Below are positions 48,784 to 58,050 of a stretch of DNA of 64,000 nucleotides, piece after piece (the first letter of the stretch is position 1; each line of letters opens with the position of its first letter). Source of the DNA: Alphaproteobacteria bacterium. Its GTDB lineage: Bacteria > Pseudomonadota > Alphaproteobacteria > SMXS01. The stretch covers positions 1 through 64,000 of the forward strand of contig JANQQJ010000040.1 of NCBI GenBank assembly GCA_028284945.1, in the 5' to 3' direction. The translations under genes were made by a program, and so were the position numbers. The notes beneath the pieces are model-generated. The model made no database searches. It saw only the letters and a list, made by a program, of their open reading frames with translations, and was not told the DNA's origin.

Positions 48784-49782
48784 ATGAACCCCATTCGCAC
48801 ATTGGTCGCGATCAGCTTCGCCCTGGTCATCGCGGCCTGTTCCGAAGATGAGGCCCCTGCACCGACAGCCGATGGCCGAACCACCATCACCTTCGCCACG
48901 GACTGGCGCGCGCAGGCTGAACAGGGCGGTTTTTATCAAGCGCTGGCGACTGGTGAATATGAGAAACGCGGTCTCGACGTCACGATCCTGCAGGGCGGCC
49001 CTTCGGTGAATGTGCCGCAATTGCTGGCCGCCGGGTCGGTCGATCTGGGCATGGGGTCGAACAGCTTCGGCGCGCTCAATCTCGCGGCGCAGAACGTGCC
49101 CGTTAAGGCCGTTGCCGCCTTCATGCAAAAGGACCCACAGGTGTTGATCGCCCATCCCGGTCAGGGGATTGAGAGCATTGCCGATATGGCCGGGCATCCG
49201 ATCCTGCTATCCGATGCGTCGATCACGGAATTCTGGGTCTGGCTGAAGGATGTCTACGGTTTCACCGACGATCAGGTGCGCAAATACACCTTCAACCCGG
49301 CGCCGTTCCTGGCGGATGAGCGTGCGGTCCAGCAGGGCTATCTGACAAGTGAGCCCTATACCATCGAGCAGCAAAGCGGCGTCAAGCCCAAGGTCTTCTT
49401 GCTCGCCAACAGCGGTTACCCCGGCTATGCGGCCATGGTACTGGCCTCCGATGAGATGATCGAAACCAACCCGGACGCGGTCCGCGCCTTTGTCGAAGCC
49501 AGCGCGGCCGGCTGGGAAAGCTATCTTTACGGAGACCCTGCCCCCGGCAACGCGCTGATTATGAAGGACAACCCGGAAATGCCCGCCGACCTGATCGAGC
49601 ATGCCCGCGAAATGATGCGCAAAATGGAAATCGTGAAGTCCGCCGACACACCGATCGGTCACATGACCGACGGACGCTGGGCCGACTTTTTCGCGATTGC
49701 CGCCGGCCGCGGTGTCTACGCGGACGATATCGACTACAAGTCAGCCTACACGTTGGAATTTGTCGGGCGCGCCCAGGACTGA
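48784..49782 (+). CDS. ABC transporter substrate-binding lipoprotein (NitT/TauT/THI5-like)
   Basis: This is a 332-residue periplasmic binding protein. The signal peptide ends in the lipobox VIAACS (C at ~19). The mature part follows the NMT1/THI5-like fold: TFATDWRAQAEQGGFYQAL, EKRGLDVTILQGGPSVNVPQLLAAGSVDLGMGSNSF, and IADMAGHPILLSDASITEFWVWL. This group binds small ligands such as pyrimidine precursors, aromatic acids, sulfonates or nitrate. The ligand is not evident. AAGGAG lies just upstream. Its stop overlaps the ATPase start by 1 nt. Confidence 0.9.
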   Translation: MNPIRTLVAISFALVIAACSEDEAPAPTADGRTTITFATDWRAQAEQGGFYQALATGEYEKRGLDVTILQGGPSVNVPQLLAAGSVDLGMGSNSFGALNLAAQNVPVKAVAAFMQKDPQVLIAHPGQGIESIADMAGHPILLSDASITEFWVWLKDVYGFTDDQVRKYTFNPAPFLADERAVQQGYLTSEPYTIEQQSGVKPKVFLLANSGYPGYAAMVLASDEMIETNPDAVRAFVEASAAGWESYLYGDPAPGNALIMKDNPEMPADLIEHAREMMRKMEIVKSADTPIGHMTDGRWADFFAIAAGRGVYADDIDYKSAYTLEFVGRAQD

Positions 49783-50528
49783 TGGCGACGGCACGACTCA
49801 CCGCCGTTGAGGTCGACTATCCAGGCCGCGGCAGGGCGCTCGGACCATTCGACCTGACCGTCAATCCGGGCGAAATTGTCGCCATCGTCGGGCCCTCCGG
49901 CTGCGGCAAAAGTACGGCGCTGCGCCTTTTGGCCGGCCTTGAAGACCCGACCCGTGGTGCCGTCGAACGGACACCTGGGCGCGGCGAGACTTCTGTCGTC
50001 TTTCAGGCCCCGACGCTGATGCCCTGGGCCAGCGCGCGGACCAATGTCGCCCTGCCTTTCGAATTGGCCGGCACGCCCAAGGGACAGGCCCGCGCGGACG
50101 CCGATGCGGCGCTTGAACGCGTCGGACTGGCAGATGCGGTCGACGCCAAGCCGGCGCAGCTGTCGGGCGGGATGGCAATGCGTGTTTCCATCGCCCGCGC
50201 CCTTGTGACCCAACCTAAACTGCTGTTGATGGATGAACCCTTTGCGGCCCTCGATGAAATCACCCGCCGTGCGCTGGGCGATGACATCCACCGTCTGTGG
50301 GACGACACGAAGCCCGCCATCGTGTTCGTAACCCATAACGTGGAAGAGGCGGTCTATATGGCCCACCGGGTCGTCGCCATGTCTGCCGCACCCGGCCGCG
50401 TCCACATGACGGCCGACGTACCGGGCGAATTGCCGCGTGCCCCCCACTTCAGGACCACGACGGAATTCCGCAATATTGTCGAGACCATTTCAGACGCCAT
50501 GGCCGATACGATGAGCGCGGTGGCATGA
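49782..50528 (+). CDS. ABC transporter ATP-binding protein (NitT/TauT type)
   Basis: This 248-residue ATPase has all core motifs: Walker A GPSGCGKST (~37-45), Q-loop VFQAPTLMPWASARTNV, signature LSGGMAMRVSIARALV, Walker B LLLMDEPFAALDE, and the switch His in FVTHNVEEAVYMAHR. The LMPWASARTNV and EEAVYMA runs are typical of taurine/nitrate importers. Overlaps of 1 nt and 4 nt tie it to the binding protein and permease genes. Confidence 0.95.
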   Translation: MATARLTAVEVDYPGRGRALGPFDLTVNPGEIVAIVGPSGCGKSTALRLLAGLEDPTRGAVERTPGRGETSVVFQAPTLMPWASARTNVALPFELAGTPKGQARADADAALERVGLADAVDAKPAQLSGGMAMRVSIARALVTQPKLLLMDEPFAALDEITRRALGDDIHRLWDDTKPAIVFVTHNVEEAVYMAHRVVAMSAAPGRVHMTADVPGELPRAPHFRTTTEFRNIVETISDAMADTMSAVA

Positions 50529-51292
50529 AACGCCTGATCGACATTCTGGCGCCCTTTGTTCTGCTCGCCGTCCTGCTGGGTATCTGGGAGGCTGCATGCC
50601 GCATACTCGAGCTGCCACCCTATTTCCTGCCCCCACCCAGCCAGGTGGCGGGCGAAATTGTCACTGAAAATGCACTGCTGTTTGCCTCGGCCTGGAATAC
50701 ACTCTTGATGGCGTTGAAGGCACTGGTGGTCGCCAGCCTGTTGGCAACCGGGATCGCCATCAGTGTTGCTATGAACCAGACCATGGAAAAGGCCGTACGG
50801 CCCTTGGCTGTCGCGCTCCAGGTAACACCGGTCGTCGCCATTGCGCCGCAGGTGGTTATCTGGGCAGGCTTGGAGCATCCGGACCGGGCGATCATTGCGC
50901 TGGCCACTATCGTTGCCTTCTTCCCGATTTTTTCCGGGGCGTTGACCGGCCTGAAGGCCTCCGACCGAGACCTGGAACGCCTATTCGACCTTTATGGCGC
51001 GACGAAATGGCAAAGGCTCTGGCGCCTGCGCATCCCTTCGGCGCTGCCCTTCCTGCTGGAAGGGCACAAAGTCGCCGGTGGCTTGGCGTTGATCGGCGCG
51101 GTGGTCGCTGAATTTGTCGCGGGCTCCGGCGGCGCACAGGGCCTGGCTTGGCGTATTCTGGAAGCCAGCAACCGGCTTCAGACGGCCAAGAGCTTTGCGG
51201 CCGTGATCATTCTGGCGATCATGGGCGCGGTGCTCTACGCCGCCCTCTCCTATGGCGAAAAAGCGATCTTGAAACGCCTTCGCGGCAGTTGA
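50525..51292 (+). CDS. ABC transporter permease (NitT/TauT type)
   Basis: This is a 255-residue inner-membrane permease with about six helices. It begins LIDILAPFVLLAVLLGIWEAACR. The ATPase-contact loop is seen in DLERLFDLYGATKWQRLWRLRIPSALPFLLEGHKVAGGLAL, the EAA-type motif. FYLPPPSQV-type residues near the N-terminus (YFLPPPSQVAGEI) are common in this subfamily. It starts 4 nt inside the ATPase gene and completes the three-part importer. Confidence 0.93.
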   Translation: MKRLIDILAPFVLLAVLLGIWEAACRILELPPYFLPPPSQVAGEIVTENALLFASAWNTLLMALKALVVASLLATGIAISVAMNQTMEKAVRPLAVALQVTPVVAIAPQVVIWAGLEHPDRAIIALATIVAFFPIFSGALTGLKASDRDLERLFDLYGATKWQRLWRLRIPSALPFLLEGHKVAGGLALIGAVVAEFVAGSGGAQGLAWRILEASNRLQTAKSFAAVIILAIMGAVLYAALSYGEKAILKRLRGS

Positions 51293-51297
51293 GGCAG

Positions 51298-52224
51298 CTA
51301 GCGCTCTTCGGGCGCTACATAACTCGGAAAACTGACTGAGAACACGTCCCCTTCTTCAAAGTTATCGATACTCAACAATTCTAGCTGGAGGTCGTCCTCT
51401 CGAGATCCCTCGTCTCCACGCTGCAAATTGATAAGGGTTGCAACATCTCCCTGCTTCCAGGCCGTGACCAAAGTGCGCCACAGCGGGTCTTTGAGATCGG
51501 GAAATCCCCCCGCCCATTGCGGATGGGTCCTGAGCCAGTCGAGAAATTCGGTCCCGCCGGGCAGATCGCTGGCAGCGACAAAACATCCTGTACCGATCTT
51601 TCCACCCATCCGCATCAGATCGTGTTCGGCACACGTAAGCGTTTTCCCACCAACGTCGGCCGATGCCGTGTTGCCGTTGCGTCGAGCTTTAACCTCGACC
51701 TTGGGGTCGACACGCGGCTTGGTGAACTGCTGGAACATATTAGCGAGCATCGCCTTTTGGTTTTCATCGGCACCTTCTGGCGCACCAGCGATGACTGAAC
51801 CACCCGGGCTCTGACCGCTGCCAGCCATGGGCTCCCACCTCACCGCCTGGCTCACATGGTCGACGTAGTAAATCCGCTGCAAGTCGTAGCGGTAGATCAC
51901 TTCTTTGAGGTCATTTGCGCTACTCGTCGGCTCGTCCATCACCAAGGTTTCCGGTTCATGGGTCAATGCGCGGCCCTGACTTGGTGCCGCGACTTCCGCC
52001 ATTGTTGATATCGTTGACGTCTTGCCCGCCCCGGACGGACCGATGACCCCATAGGCCGGTGCGCGGATGGCGTTGCTGTCGATAGTGACGTCGATATCCT
52101 GAATGGCCTGGCCGCCATAATCGCTGGCAACCATATTGATCCGGTATGCTGCCTCAGCACTTACGCTGAACGACATCATGGCAACGCCAAGCACCCATAT
52201 AGTTGTCCCGCGTGACTTCCCCAT
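51298..52224 (-). CDS. Exported DUF4412-like protein with an ABC-ATPase-like insert
   Basis: This 308-residue protein has a signal peptide (cleavage near AEA-AYR). Residues 27-56 (YRINMVASDYGGQAIQ...) and 108-308 (VIYRYDLQRIYYVDH, a Cys pair near 198 and 214, LSIDNFEEGDVFSV) resemble DUF4412-type periplasmic proteins of unknown role. Between them, residues ~59-106 read like pieces of an ABC ATPase. GPSGAGKTS (62-70) is a perfect Walker A. After only 24 residues, RALTHEPETLVMDEPTSS follows, matching the Walker B region. Q-loop, signature motif and switch His are absent, so ATPase activity is not expected, least of all in the periplasm. It lies 5 nt from the convergent ABC permease gene, but that operon's ATPase is not an obvious source. 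Confidence 0.7.
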   Translation of the reverse strand: MGKSRGTTIWVLGVAMMSFSVSAEAAYRINMVASDYGGQAIQDIDVTIDSNAIRAPAYGVIGPSGAGKTSTISTMAEVAAPSQGRALTHEPETLVMDEPTSSANDLKEVIYRYDLQRIYYVDHVSQAVRWEPMAGSGQSPGGSVIAGAPEGADENQKAMLANMFQQFTKPRVDPKVEVKARRNGNTASADVGGKTLTCAEHDLMRMGGKIGTGCFVAASDLPGGTEFLDWLRTHPQWAGGFPDLKDPLWRTLVTAWKQGDVATLINLQRGDEGSREDDLQLELLSIDNFEEGDVFSVSFPSYVAPEER

Positions 52225-52325
52225 CTCTACCTCTCCCCTGATGGTTTCGGATGACTAACAATTCTATAGCAAAAAAGACGCCGGCAACTGATTGAGCGCA
52301 ATGGCCGCGAACCACCCGATCCGCG

Positions 52326-53195
52326 TCAGGCCATCTCGTCAATTTTGGCCAGAAAACGCTCCACCGCCTCTATGACCATCGACTCGTCAAAGGTGGGGGT
52401 ATGGCCCCTGTCCGGTACATCGAGGGCGATGAGATCAGGGTTACGCCGCTTCATTTCGGCGACCGTGTCAGGCGTTAGAATGTCAGTCAGTTCGCCCCGC
52501 AGCACCATCATCGGAAACTGGCTGGCCGCGTCATAAAGCGGCCAGAGATCCGGCGGCACAGCCGACCCCTTACGCAAATTGTTTCCAATCCCCGGATCGT
52601 AATCCGGGGTAATTTTGCCATCTTCGCGTTCAGCGTAGTGTCGGCGGGTAAACACCTCCCACTCCTCGTCACTGACATTGGCGTATTGGGTACTATTGAA
52701 GTCCTTGCATTGCTCAATGGCCGCAGCCCAGTCGTCGCAGGGCTCCAACAGGCCGACATAATCCGCGATCCGCGCGACACCCGCCGTGTGCACAACTGGA
52801 CCAATATCGTTCAGGACGATCCCGGCCAGCCGCTCTGGCACCGACTGCGCCATCATCATCGACATGATGCCGCCCATCGACGTGCCAATGCAGATGACTT
52901 TTTCAATCCCGGCTTCATCAAGCAGTTTCAGGGTGTCGCGAACATGGGTGGTGGGATGATAGTTGCCGGGATCAGGGTCATAATCAGATAGTCCACGCCC
53001 TCTGGGGTCAGGGCATAACACCTGCCGGTTATGTGCCAGCCGTGGCGCAATGGCTTCATAATCCCGCGCATTGCGGGTCAAGCCGGTCAAGAAGATGACC
53101 GGCGCTCGATGCGACGCATTTGCGTCATAGTCGCGGTAGTGCAACCGCAACCCATCGTCACTCGTCAGATAGCGTTCCTGAAAACCCTGGCCCAT
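52326..53195 (-). CDS. Alpha/beta hydrolase
   Basis: This is a 289-residue hydrolase. The oxyanion segment is PVIFLTGLTRNARDY. The nucleophile is S106 in CIGTSMGGIMS. The acid Asp is in LRGELTDILTPDT and the base His is in VPDRGHTPTFDE. It lacks a signal peptide. The fold covers esterases, lactonases and C-C hydrolases, and the substrate cannot be told. It is a lone gene; a palindromic repeat separates it from ilvD. Confidence 0.9.
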   Translation of the reverse strand: MGQGFQERYLTSDDGLRLHYRDYDANASHRAPVIFLTGLTRNARDYEAIAPRLAHNRQVLCPDPRGRGLSDYDPDPGNYHPTTHVRDTLKLLDEAGIEKVICIGTSMGGIMSMMMAQSVPERLAGIVLNDIGPVVHTAGVARIADYVGLLEPCDDWAAAIEQCKDFNSTQYANVSDEEWEVFTRRHYAEREDGKITPDYDPGIGNNLRKGSAVPPDLWPLYDAASQFPMMVLRGELTDILTPDTVAEMKRRNPDLIALDVPDRGHTPTFDESMVIEAVERFLAKIDEMA

Positions 53196-53227
53196 GACAA
53201 CCTCCCCAGCATTCCCCTGGCCAGGAT

Positions 53228-53312
53228 GTCATTGCGAGCGCAACGAAGCAATCCAGTCTAATCTTCCGCATCACTATGGATTGCCACGCTCCCTAGGGTC
53301 GCTCGCAATGAC
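53228..53312. repeat. Palindromic intergenic repeat (REP-like)
   Basis: GTCATTGCGAGCG at the left end is the exact reverse complement of CGCTCGCAATGAC at the right end, with an inner pair GCAATCCA/TGGATTGC. It is a relative of the element at 11938-12018 and fills the spacer downstream of ilvD. Confidence 0.8.
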
Positions 53313-53326
53313 GAAGAACCGAAGCG

Positions 53327-55051
53327 CTAGATATCCGCATAAACGTGGGTTTCCTTGGAGGCGCCGGGATGGGTCACCGCACCCTTGTAAGCAGGGCCGA
53401 CCTGCTGAGCGAACTTCCATAGTGCGCCGGACTGGTAGTTGTTTTCGCGCGGTTGCCAGGCCTTGCGCCGCTCCGCCAGCTCTTCATCGGAGAGTTCAAC
53501 CGACAAGGTTCCCGCATCAGCATCGATTACGATGATGTCGCCATCCTTGAGCAGGCCGATGGGGCCCCCGACGGCAGCTTCAGGGCCGATATGGCCCACG
53601 CAGAGCCCGCGCGTGCCGCCGGAGAACCGGCCATCGGTGATCAGCGCGACATGCTCGCTGCGCCCCTGCCCGACCAAAGCGGCCGTCGTCGACAGCATTT
53701 CGCGCATGCCGGGGCCACCCTTGGGCCCCTCATAGCGGATAACGAAGACATCACCGTCTTCATACGCACCCTTCTCAACCGCGGCGAAGCAGTCTTCCTC
53801 GCAGTCGAAACAGCGTGCTGGCCCGCGATGCTTGACGTGCTCCAGGCCGGCAACCTTCACGATGGCCCCTTCCGGCGCCAGATTGCCTTCCAGGCCGACC
53901 ACGCCACCCGTGGGGCGGATCGGGTTCGTATAGGGCCGCATCACATCCTGATCGTCGTTCCAGACAATATCGGCGACGTTTTCAGCCAGGGTCTTGCCGG
54001 TGACGGTGATGCAGTCGCCGTGCATATAGCCGCCATCGAGCAGCGTCTTGATCATCATCTGGATGCCGCCCGCTTCGAACATATCTTTCGCGACATATTG
54101 GCCACCCGGCTTCATGTCGGCCAGATAGGGCGTGCGGCGGAAGATTTCGGCCACGTCCTGCAGTGTAAATTCAATCCCGGCCTCGTGCGCCATGGCCGGC
54201 AAGTGCAGGCCGGCATTGGTCGATCCGCCGGTCGCAGCCACGACGACTGCCGCGTTTTCCAGTGACTCCCGGGTCACGATGTCGCGCGGGCGGATACCGC
54301 GCGCCAGGCAGTCCATCACTGCCGCACCACTTTGATAGGCATAGCCGTCCCGCGATTCATATGGCGCTGGTGCGCCCGCTGAGCCCGGTAGCGCGAGGCC
54401 AATCGCTTCAGAAACACAGGCCATGGTGTTGGCGGTGAATTGGCCGCCACAGGATCCGGCCGATGGACAGGCCACACACTCCAGCTTCAACAAGTCTTCA
54501 ATCGGCATGTTCCCCGCGGAGTTTTGGCCCACCGCCTCGAATACGTCGACGACCGTGACATCCTGGCCTTCGAACTTACCGGGCAGGATCGACCCGCCAT
54601 ACATGAACACCGACGGGACGTTGAGCCGGATCATCGCCATCATCAGCCCCGGCAGCGACTTATCGCAGCCGGCAAAGCCAACAAGCGCGTCATAGCAGTG
54701 GCCACGCACCGAAAGCTCAGTCGAATCGGCAATGGCTTCGCGGCTGGGCAGCGACGAATACATACCCGCATGCCCCATGGCGAGGCCGTCGGTCACTGTG
54801 ATTGTGGTGAATTCCCGCGGCGTACCGGCGTGATCCCAGACACCCTTCTTCGCGGCCTGAGCCTGGCGCATCAGTGCAATGTTACAGGGGGCAGATTCGT
54901 TCCACGTCGTCACCACGCCAACCAACGGCTGGTGGATCTGTTCCTCGGTCAGGCCCATCGCGTGGTAGTAGGACCGATGCGGCGCCTTGGCAGGCCCTTC
55001 GGTCACATGGCGGCTGGGCAAGTTGGCTTTGTCGAAACGATGCGCGTCCAT
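53327..55051 (-). CDS. ilvD: Dihydroxy-acid dehydratase
   Basis: IlvD dehydrates dihydroxy-acids in the shared isoleucine/valine pathway and needs an iron-sulfur cluster. The 574-residue protein has candidate cluster cysteines C56 (ESAPCNIAL), C129 (FAGCDKSLPG) and C201 (SAGSCGGQ). Further family runs are TVTDGLAMGH, MYGGSILPG, GGSTNAGLHLPA, and the C-terminal TDGRFSGGTRGLCVGHI. GGGGAG lies about 7 nt before the ATG. It stands alone between two palindromic repeats. Confidence 0.97.
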   Translation of the reverse strand: MDAHRFDKANLPSRHVTEGPAKAPHRSYYHAMGLTEEQIHQPLVGVVTTWNESAPCNIALMRQAQAAKKGVWDHAGTPREFTTITVTDGLAMGHAGMYSSLPSREAIADSTELSVRGHCYDALVGFAGCDKSLPGLMMAMIRLNVPSVFMYGGSILPGKFEGQDVTVVDVFEAVGQNSAGNMPIEDLLKLECVACPSAGSCGGQFTANTMACVSEAIGLALPGSAGAPAPYESRDGYAYQSGAAVMDCLARGIRPRDIVTRESLENAAVVVAATGGSTNAGLHLPAMAHEAGIEFTLQDVAEIFRRTPYLADMKPGGQYVAKDMFEAGGIQMMIKTLLDGGYMHGDCITVTGKTLAENVADIVWNDDQDVMRPYTNPIRPTGGVVGLEGNLAPEGAIVKVAGLEHVKHRGPARCFDCEEDCFAAVEKGAYEDGDVFVIRYEGPKGGPGMREMLSTTAALVGQGRSEHVALITDGRFSGGTRGLCVGHIGPEAAVGGPIGLLKDGDIIVIDADAGTLSVELSDEELAERRKAWQPRENNYQSGALWKFAQQVGPAYKGAVTHPGASKETHVYADI

Positions 55052-55145
55052 GGCAAATCTCCCCTAAAGCTGAGAGTTTATAACGGGCGCGGCAGGCCCG
55101 GCCAAGCGCATCAGGCGCAGATCAGCTATCCGGCTTTGGCTCAAT

Positions 55146-55268
55146 CGTCATTCCGGACGTTAGCCGAGCCCACTTCAACGAATGGGCGCGAGGCTTGCGA
55201 TTCGGAATCCAGTCAAACGACCGAACCGCATCAACGTTGTCTGGATTCCCGCCTTCGCGGGAATGACG
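55146..55268. repeat. Palindromic intergenic repeat, second family
   Basis: CGTCATTCCGGACG opens the element and GCGGGAATGACG closes it, with GGAATCCAG/CTGGATTCC inside. The right end carries a perfect hairpin TTCCCGC-CTTC-GCGGGAA. It occupies the spacer between valS and ilvD and differs from the repeats at 11938 and 53228. Confidence 0.7.
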
Positions 55269-55282
55269 GATTGAGATGAGAC

Positions 55283-57943
55283 TTAGGAAAGGTCGTCCAA
55301 CCGCTTCAGCGCCTCTTTCAGTTTTTCAATCAACTGAGCGTATTCCTCGCGCCGTTCACGCTGTTCGGCGACAACATGCTCTGGTGCCTTGGCAACGAAA
55401 GACGGATTATTCAAACGCTTGTCGACGTTCTCGACTTCCTTGGTCGCCTTCTCGATCTCTTTGGTTAACCGCGCGCGTTCGGCGTCGACATCCAAAACGT
55501 CGGCGAGCAGAAGGCCGATCGTCGCCTCACCAACCGGGACCTGGACCGTCCCGCGGGGAAAGTCACCGTCCAGCGTCTCGACCGTTTCGACACGGGCCAG
55601 CCGCTTAATCACAGGATTGAGGACTGCCGCGTCATCGACCAGCGCCGGGAATGCGCCCACCTCACCGCTGCGAACCGCGACCAGGATTTTAGCCCCGGCC
55701 GGCACATTCATTTCCGCGCGAACGGTTCTGATTTCAGAGATCAACGCGATTACCGACTCAATCTCAGTGCGCGCCGTTGCATCTGCCAGCCCCAGCTCGG
55801 GTTTTGGCCAATCCTGCAATATCAGCAGATCATCATGTGTCTGCCGCCACAGGTGCTCGGTCATAAAGGGCATGAACGGGTGTAACAGGCGCAAAATCTG
55901 CTCCATCACCCAGGCTGTTGTTTGCCGGGTCTCGGCCTTCACGTCTTCATCATCACCGTTGAGCAATGGTTTGATGAATTCCAGATACCAGTCACAGAAG
56001 TTGTGCCAGATGAACTGGTAGAGACCGCCTGCGGCATCATTGAACCGATAGGCTTCGATACCCTCGGTCACCGCATGCAAGGTGGAGACAGTCTCACCAA
56101 CGATCCAGCGATTGACCGGCTGTGTACAGCCTGAAGGATCAAACCCGCTGGCATCTAGCGCTTCATTCATGTCGCAGAAGCGATAGGCGTTCCAGAGCTT
56201 GGTGCCGAAGTTCCGGTAGCCTTCGACCCGATTGGTCGACAGCTGGATATCGCGCCCCTGCGCTGCCATCGCCGCCAAGGTAAAGCGCAGCGCATCGGCG
56301 CCATACTGGTCCACCAGGTCCAGCGGGTCGACAATATTGCCTTTGGACTTCGACATCTTCTGGCCCTGTTCGTCGCGGACCAGCGCATGGATATAGACCG
56401 TGTGAAACGGCACTTCGCGCTTGAAGTAGATGCCCGCCATGATCATCCGGGCAACCCAGAAGAAAATGATGTCAAAGGCGGTGAACAGCACATCGGTCTG
56501 ATAGTAGCGGTCGACCTCTGGCGTATCTTCCGGCCAGCCAAGGGTCGAGAACGGCCAGAGCTGCGACGAGAACCAGGTATCCAGTACATCCTCGTCCTGG
56601 GTCAGTTCGACGGCCTTGCCGTAATGCTGCGCGGCCTGCTGTTGCGCGTCTTCCTCGCTTTCGGCGACAAAAACCTCGCCATCCGGGCCATACCAGGCCG
56701 GGATCTGATGGCCCCACCAAAGCTGGCGCGAAATGCACCAGGGCTGAATGTTGCGCAGCCACTCGAAATAGGTGTTCTCCCAATGGCGCGGGACAAAGAC
56801 CGTTTCACCGCGCTCCACCGCCTCAATGGCAGGCTTTGCAAGCGTCTCGGCATCGACATACCACTGGTCTGTCAACCAAGGTTCGATAACGACATTGCTG
56901 CGGTCGCCATAGGGCACGGCCAGAACATGGTCCTCGACCTTTTCCAGCAACCCAAGCGCATCCAGGTCTGCAACGACCGCGTCGCGGGCCGCAAACCGGT
57001 CCATGCCCTGATATTTTTCCGGCGCGTTTTCATTGATCGCCGCCTTTGACGTAAAGATGTTGATCATCTCAAGGTCGTTACGGCGGCCAACGTCAAAGTC
57101 ATTGAAGTCATGGGCCGGGGTGATCTTCACCGCGCCCGACCCCTGTTCCGGATCGGCATAGTCATCGGCCACAATCGGAATGTGGCGGCCAACCAGAGGC
57201 AGCTCGACCATCTTGCCGATCACGTCCTTATAACGGTCATCATCCGGATGAACCGCGACACCGGTATCCCCCAGCATCGTTTCCGGGCGGGTGGTGGCCA
57301 CGACGATATAGCGGCCTTCTTCACCGACAATGGGATACCGGAAATGCCACATCGACCCGTTGGTCTCACGCGGATCGACCTCAAGATCGGATATGGCCGA
57401 TTCGAATTCCGGGTCCCAATTGACCAGACGCTTGTCTTTGTAGATCAGGCCGTCGCGATACCACTCCACAAAGACCTTCAGGACAGCGCGGCTGAGCCCT
57501 TCATCCATGGTGAACCGCTCGCGCGACCAGTCGCAACTGGCGCCCAGCCGGCGCAGCTGATTGATGATGGTGCCGCCGGATTCTTCCTTCCAGGACCAGA
57601 CCCGGTCTAGAAATGCCTGACGGCCCATGTCTCGGCGGCCGATGTTCCCCTCTTCGGCCAACTGACGCTCAACAACCATCTGGGTGGCAATACCGGCATG
57701 ATCCATGCCCGGCTGCCACAACACATCCTTGCCGCGCATCCGCTCGAACCGCGCCATAATGTCCTGCAGCGTATTGTTGAGCGCATGGCCCATATGCAGG
57801 CTGCCAGTCACATTGGGTGGCGGAATGACAATCGTATAGGGTTTCGCATCGGGCCGTTTGCCACAGGCAAACGCCTCCGCATCTTCCCAGAGCGCATAGA
57901 TTTCGGATTCAACCGCGTCGGGCTGGAAGGTCTTATCGAGCAT
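55283..57943 (-). CDS. valS: Valyl-tRNA synthetase
   Basis: ValS charges tRNA-Val and edits mischarged threonine. The 886-residue protein has PPNVTGSLHMGHALNNT (HIGH motif as HMGH, 50-53), the editing domain with VATTRPETMLGDTGVAV, WCISRQLWWGHQIPAWY, and KMSKSKGN (529-536). An anticodon-binding helical domain follows, and a C-terminal coiled coil (~820-886) closes it. It lies downstream of popZ on the same strand, a common alphaproteobacterial order. Confidence 0.98.
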   Translation of the reverse strand: MLDKTFQPDAVESEIYALWEDAEAFACGKRPDAKPYTIVIPPPNVTGSLHMGHALNNTLQDIMARFERMRGKDVLWQPGMDHAGIATQMVVERQLAEEGNIGRRDMGRQAFLDRVWSWKEESGGTIINQLRRLGASCDWSRERFTMDEGLSRAVLKVFVEWYRDGLIYKDKRLVNWDPEFESAISDLEVDPRETNGSMWHFRYPIVGEEGRYIVVATTRPETMLGDTGVAVHPDDDRYKDVIGKMVELPLVGRHIPIVADDYADPEQGSGAVKITPAHDFNDFDVGRRNDLEMINIFTSKAAINENAPEKYQGMDRFAARDAVVADLDALGLLEKVEDHVLAVPYGDRSNVVIEPWLTDQWYVDAETLAKPAIEAVERGETVFVPRHWENTYFEWLRNIQPWCISRQLWWGHQIPAWYGPDGEVFVAESEEDAQQQAAQHYGKAVELTQDEDVLDTWFSSQLWPFSTLGWPEDTPEVDRYYQTDVLFTAFDIIFFWVARMIMAGIYFKREVPFHTVYIHALVRDEQGQKMSKSKGNIVDPLDLVDQYGADALRFTLAAMAAQGRDIQLSTNRVEGYRNFGTKLWNAYRFCDMNEALDASGFDPSGCTQPVNRWIVGETVSTLHAVTEGIEAYRFNDAAGGLYQFIWHNFCDWYLEFIKPLLNGDDEDVKAETRQTTAWVMEQILRLLHPFMPFMTEHLWRQTHDDLLILQDWPKPELGLADATARTEIESVIALISEIRTVRAEMNVPAGAKILVAVRSGEVGAFPALVDDAAVLNPVIKRLARVETVETLDGDFPRGTVQVPVGEATIGLLLADVLDVDAERARLTKEIEKATKEVENVDKRLNNPSFVAKAPEHVVAEQRERREEYAQLIEKLKEALKRLDDLS

Positions 57944-58050
57944 AGCTGACGTCGTTCAGGCGCAGTAACAGAGGCGCGGTTTTTAGCCCTAAACCTTCTT
58001 GCGCGCCACCCCGACGTTGGAACCGGTAAGACGCCTGCTGAGAGACGCCT

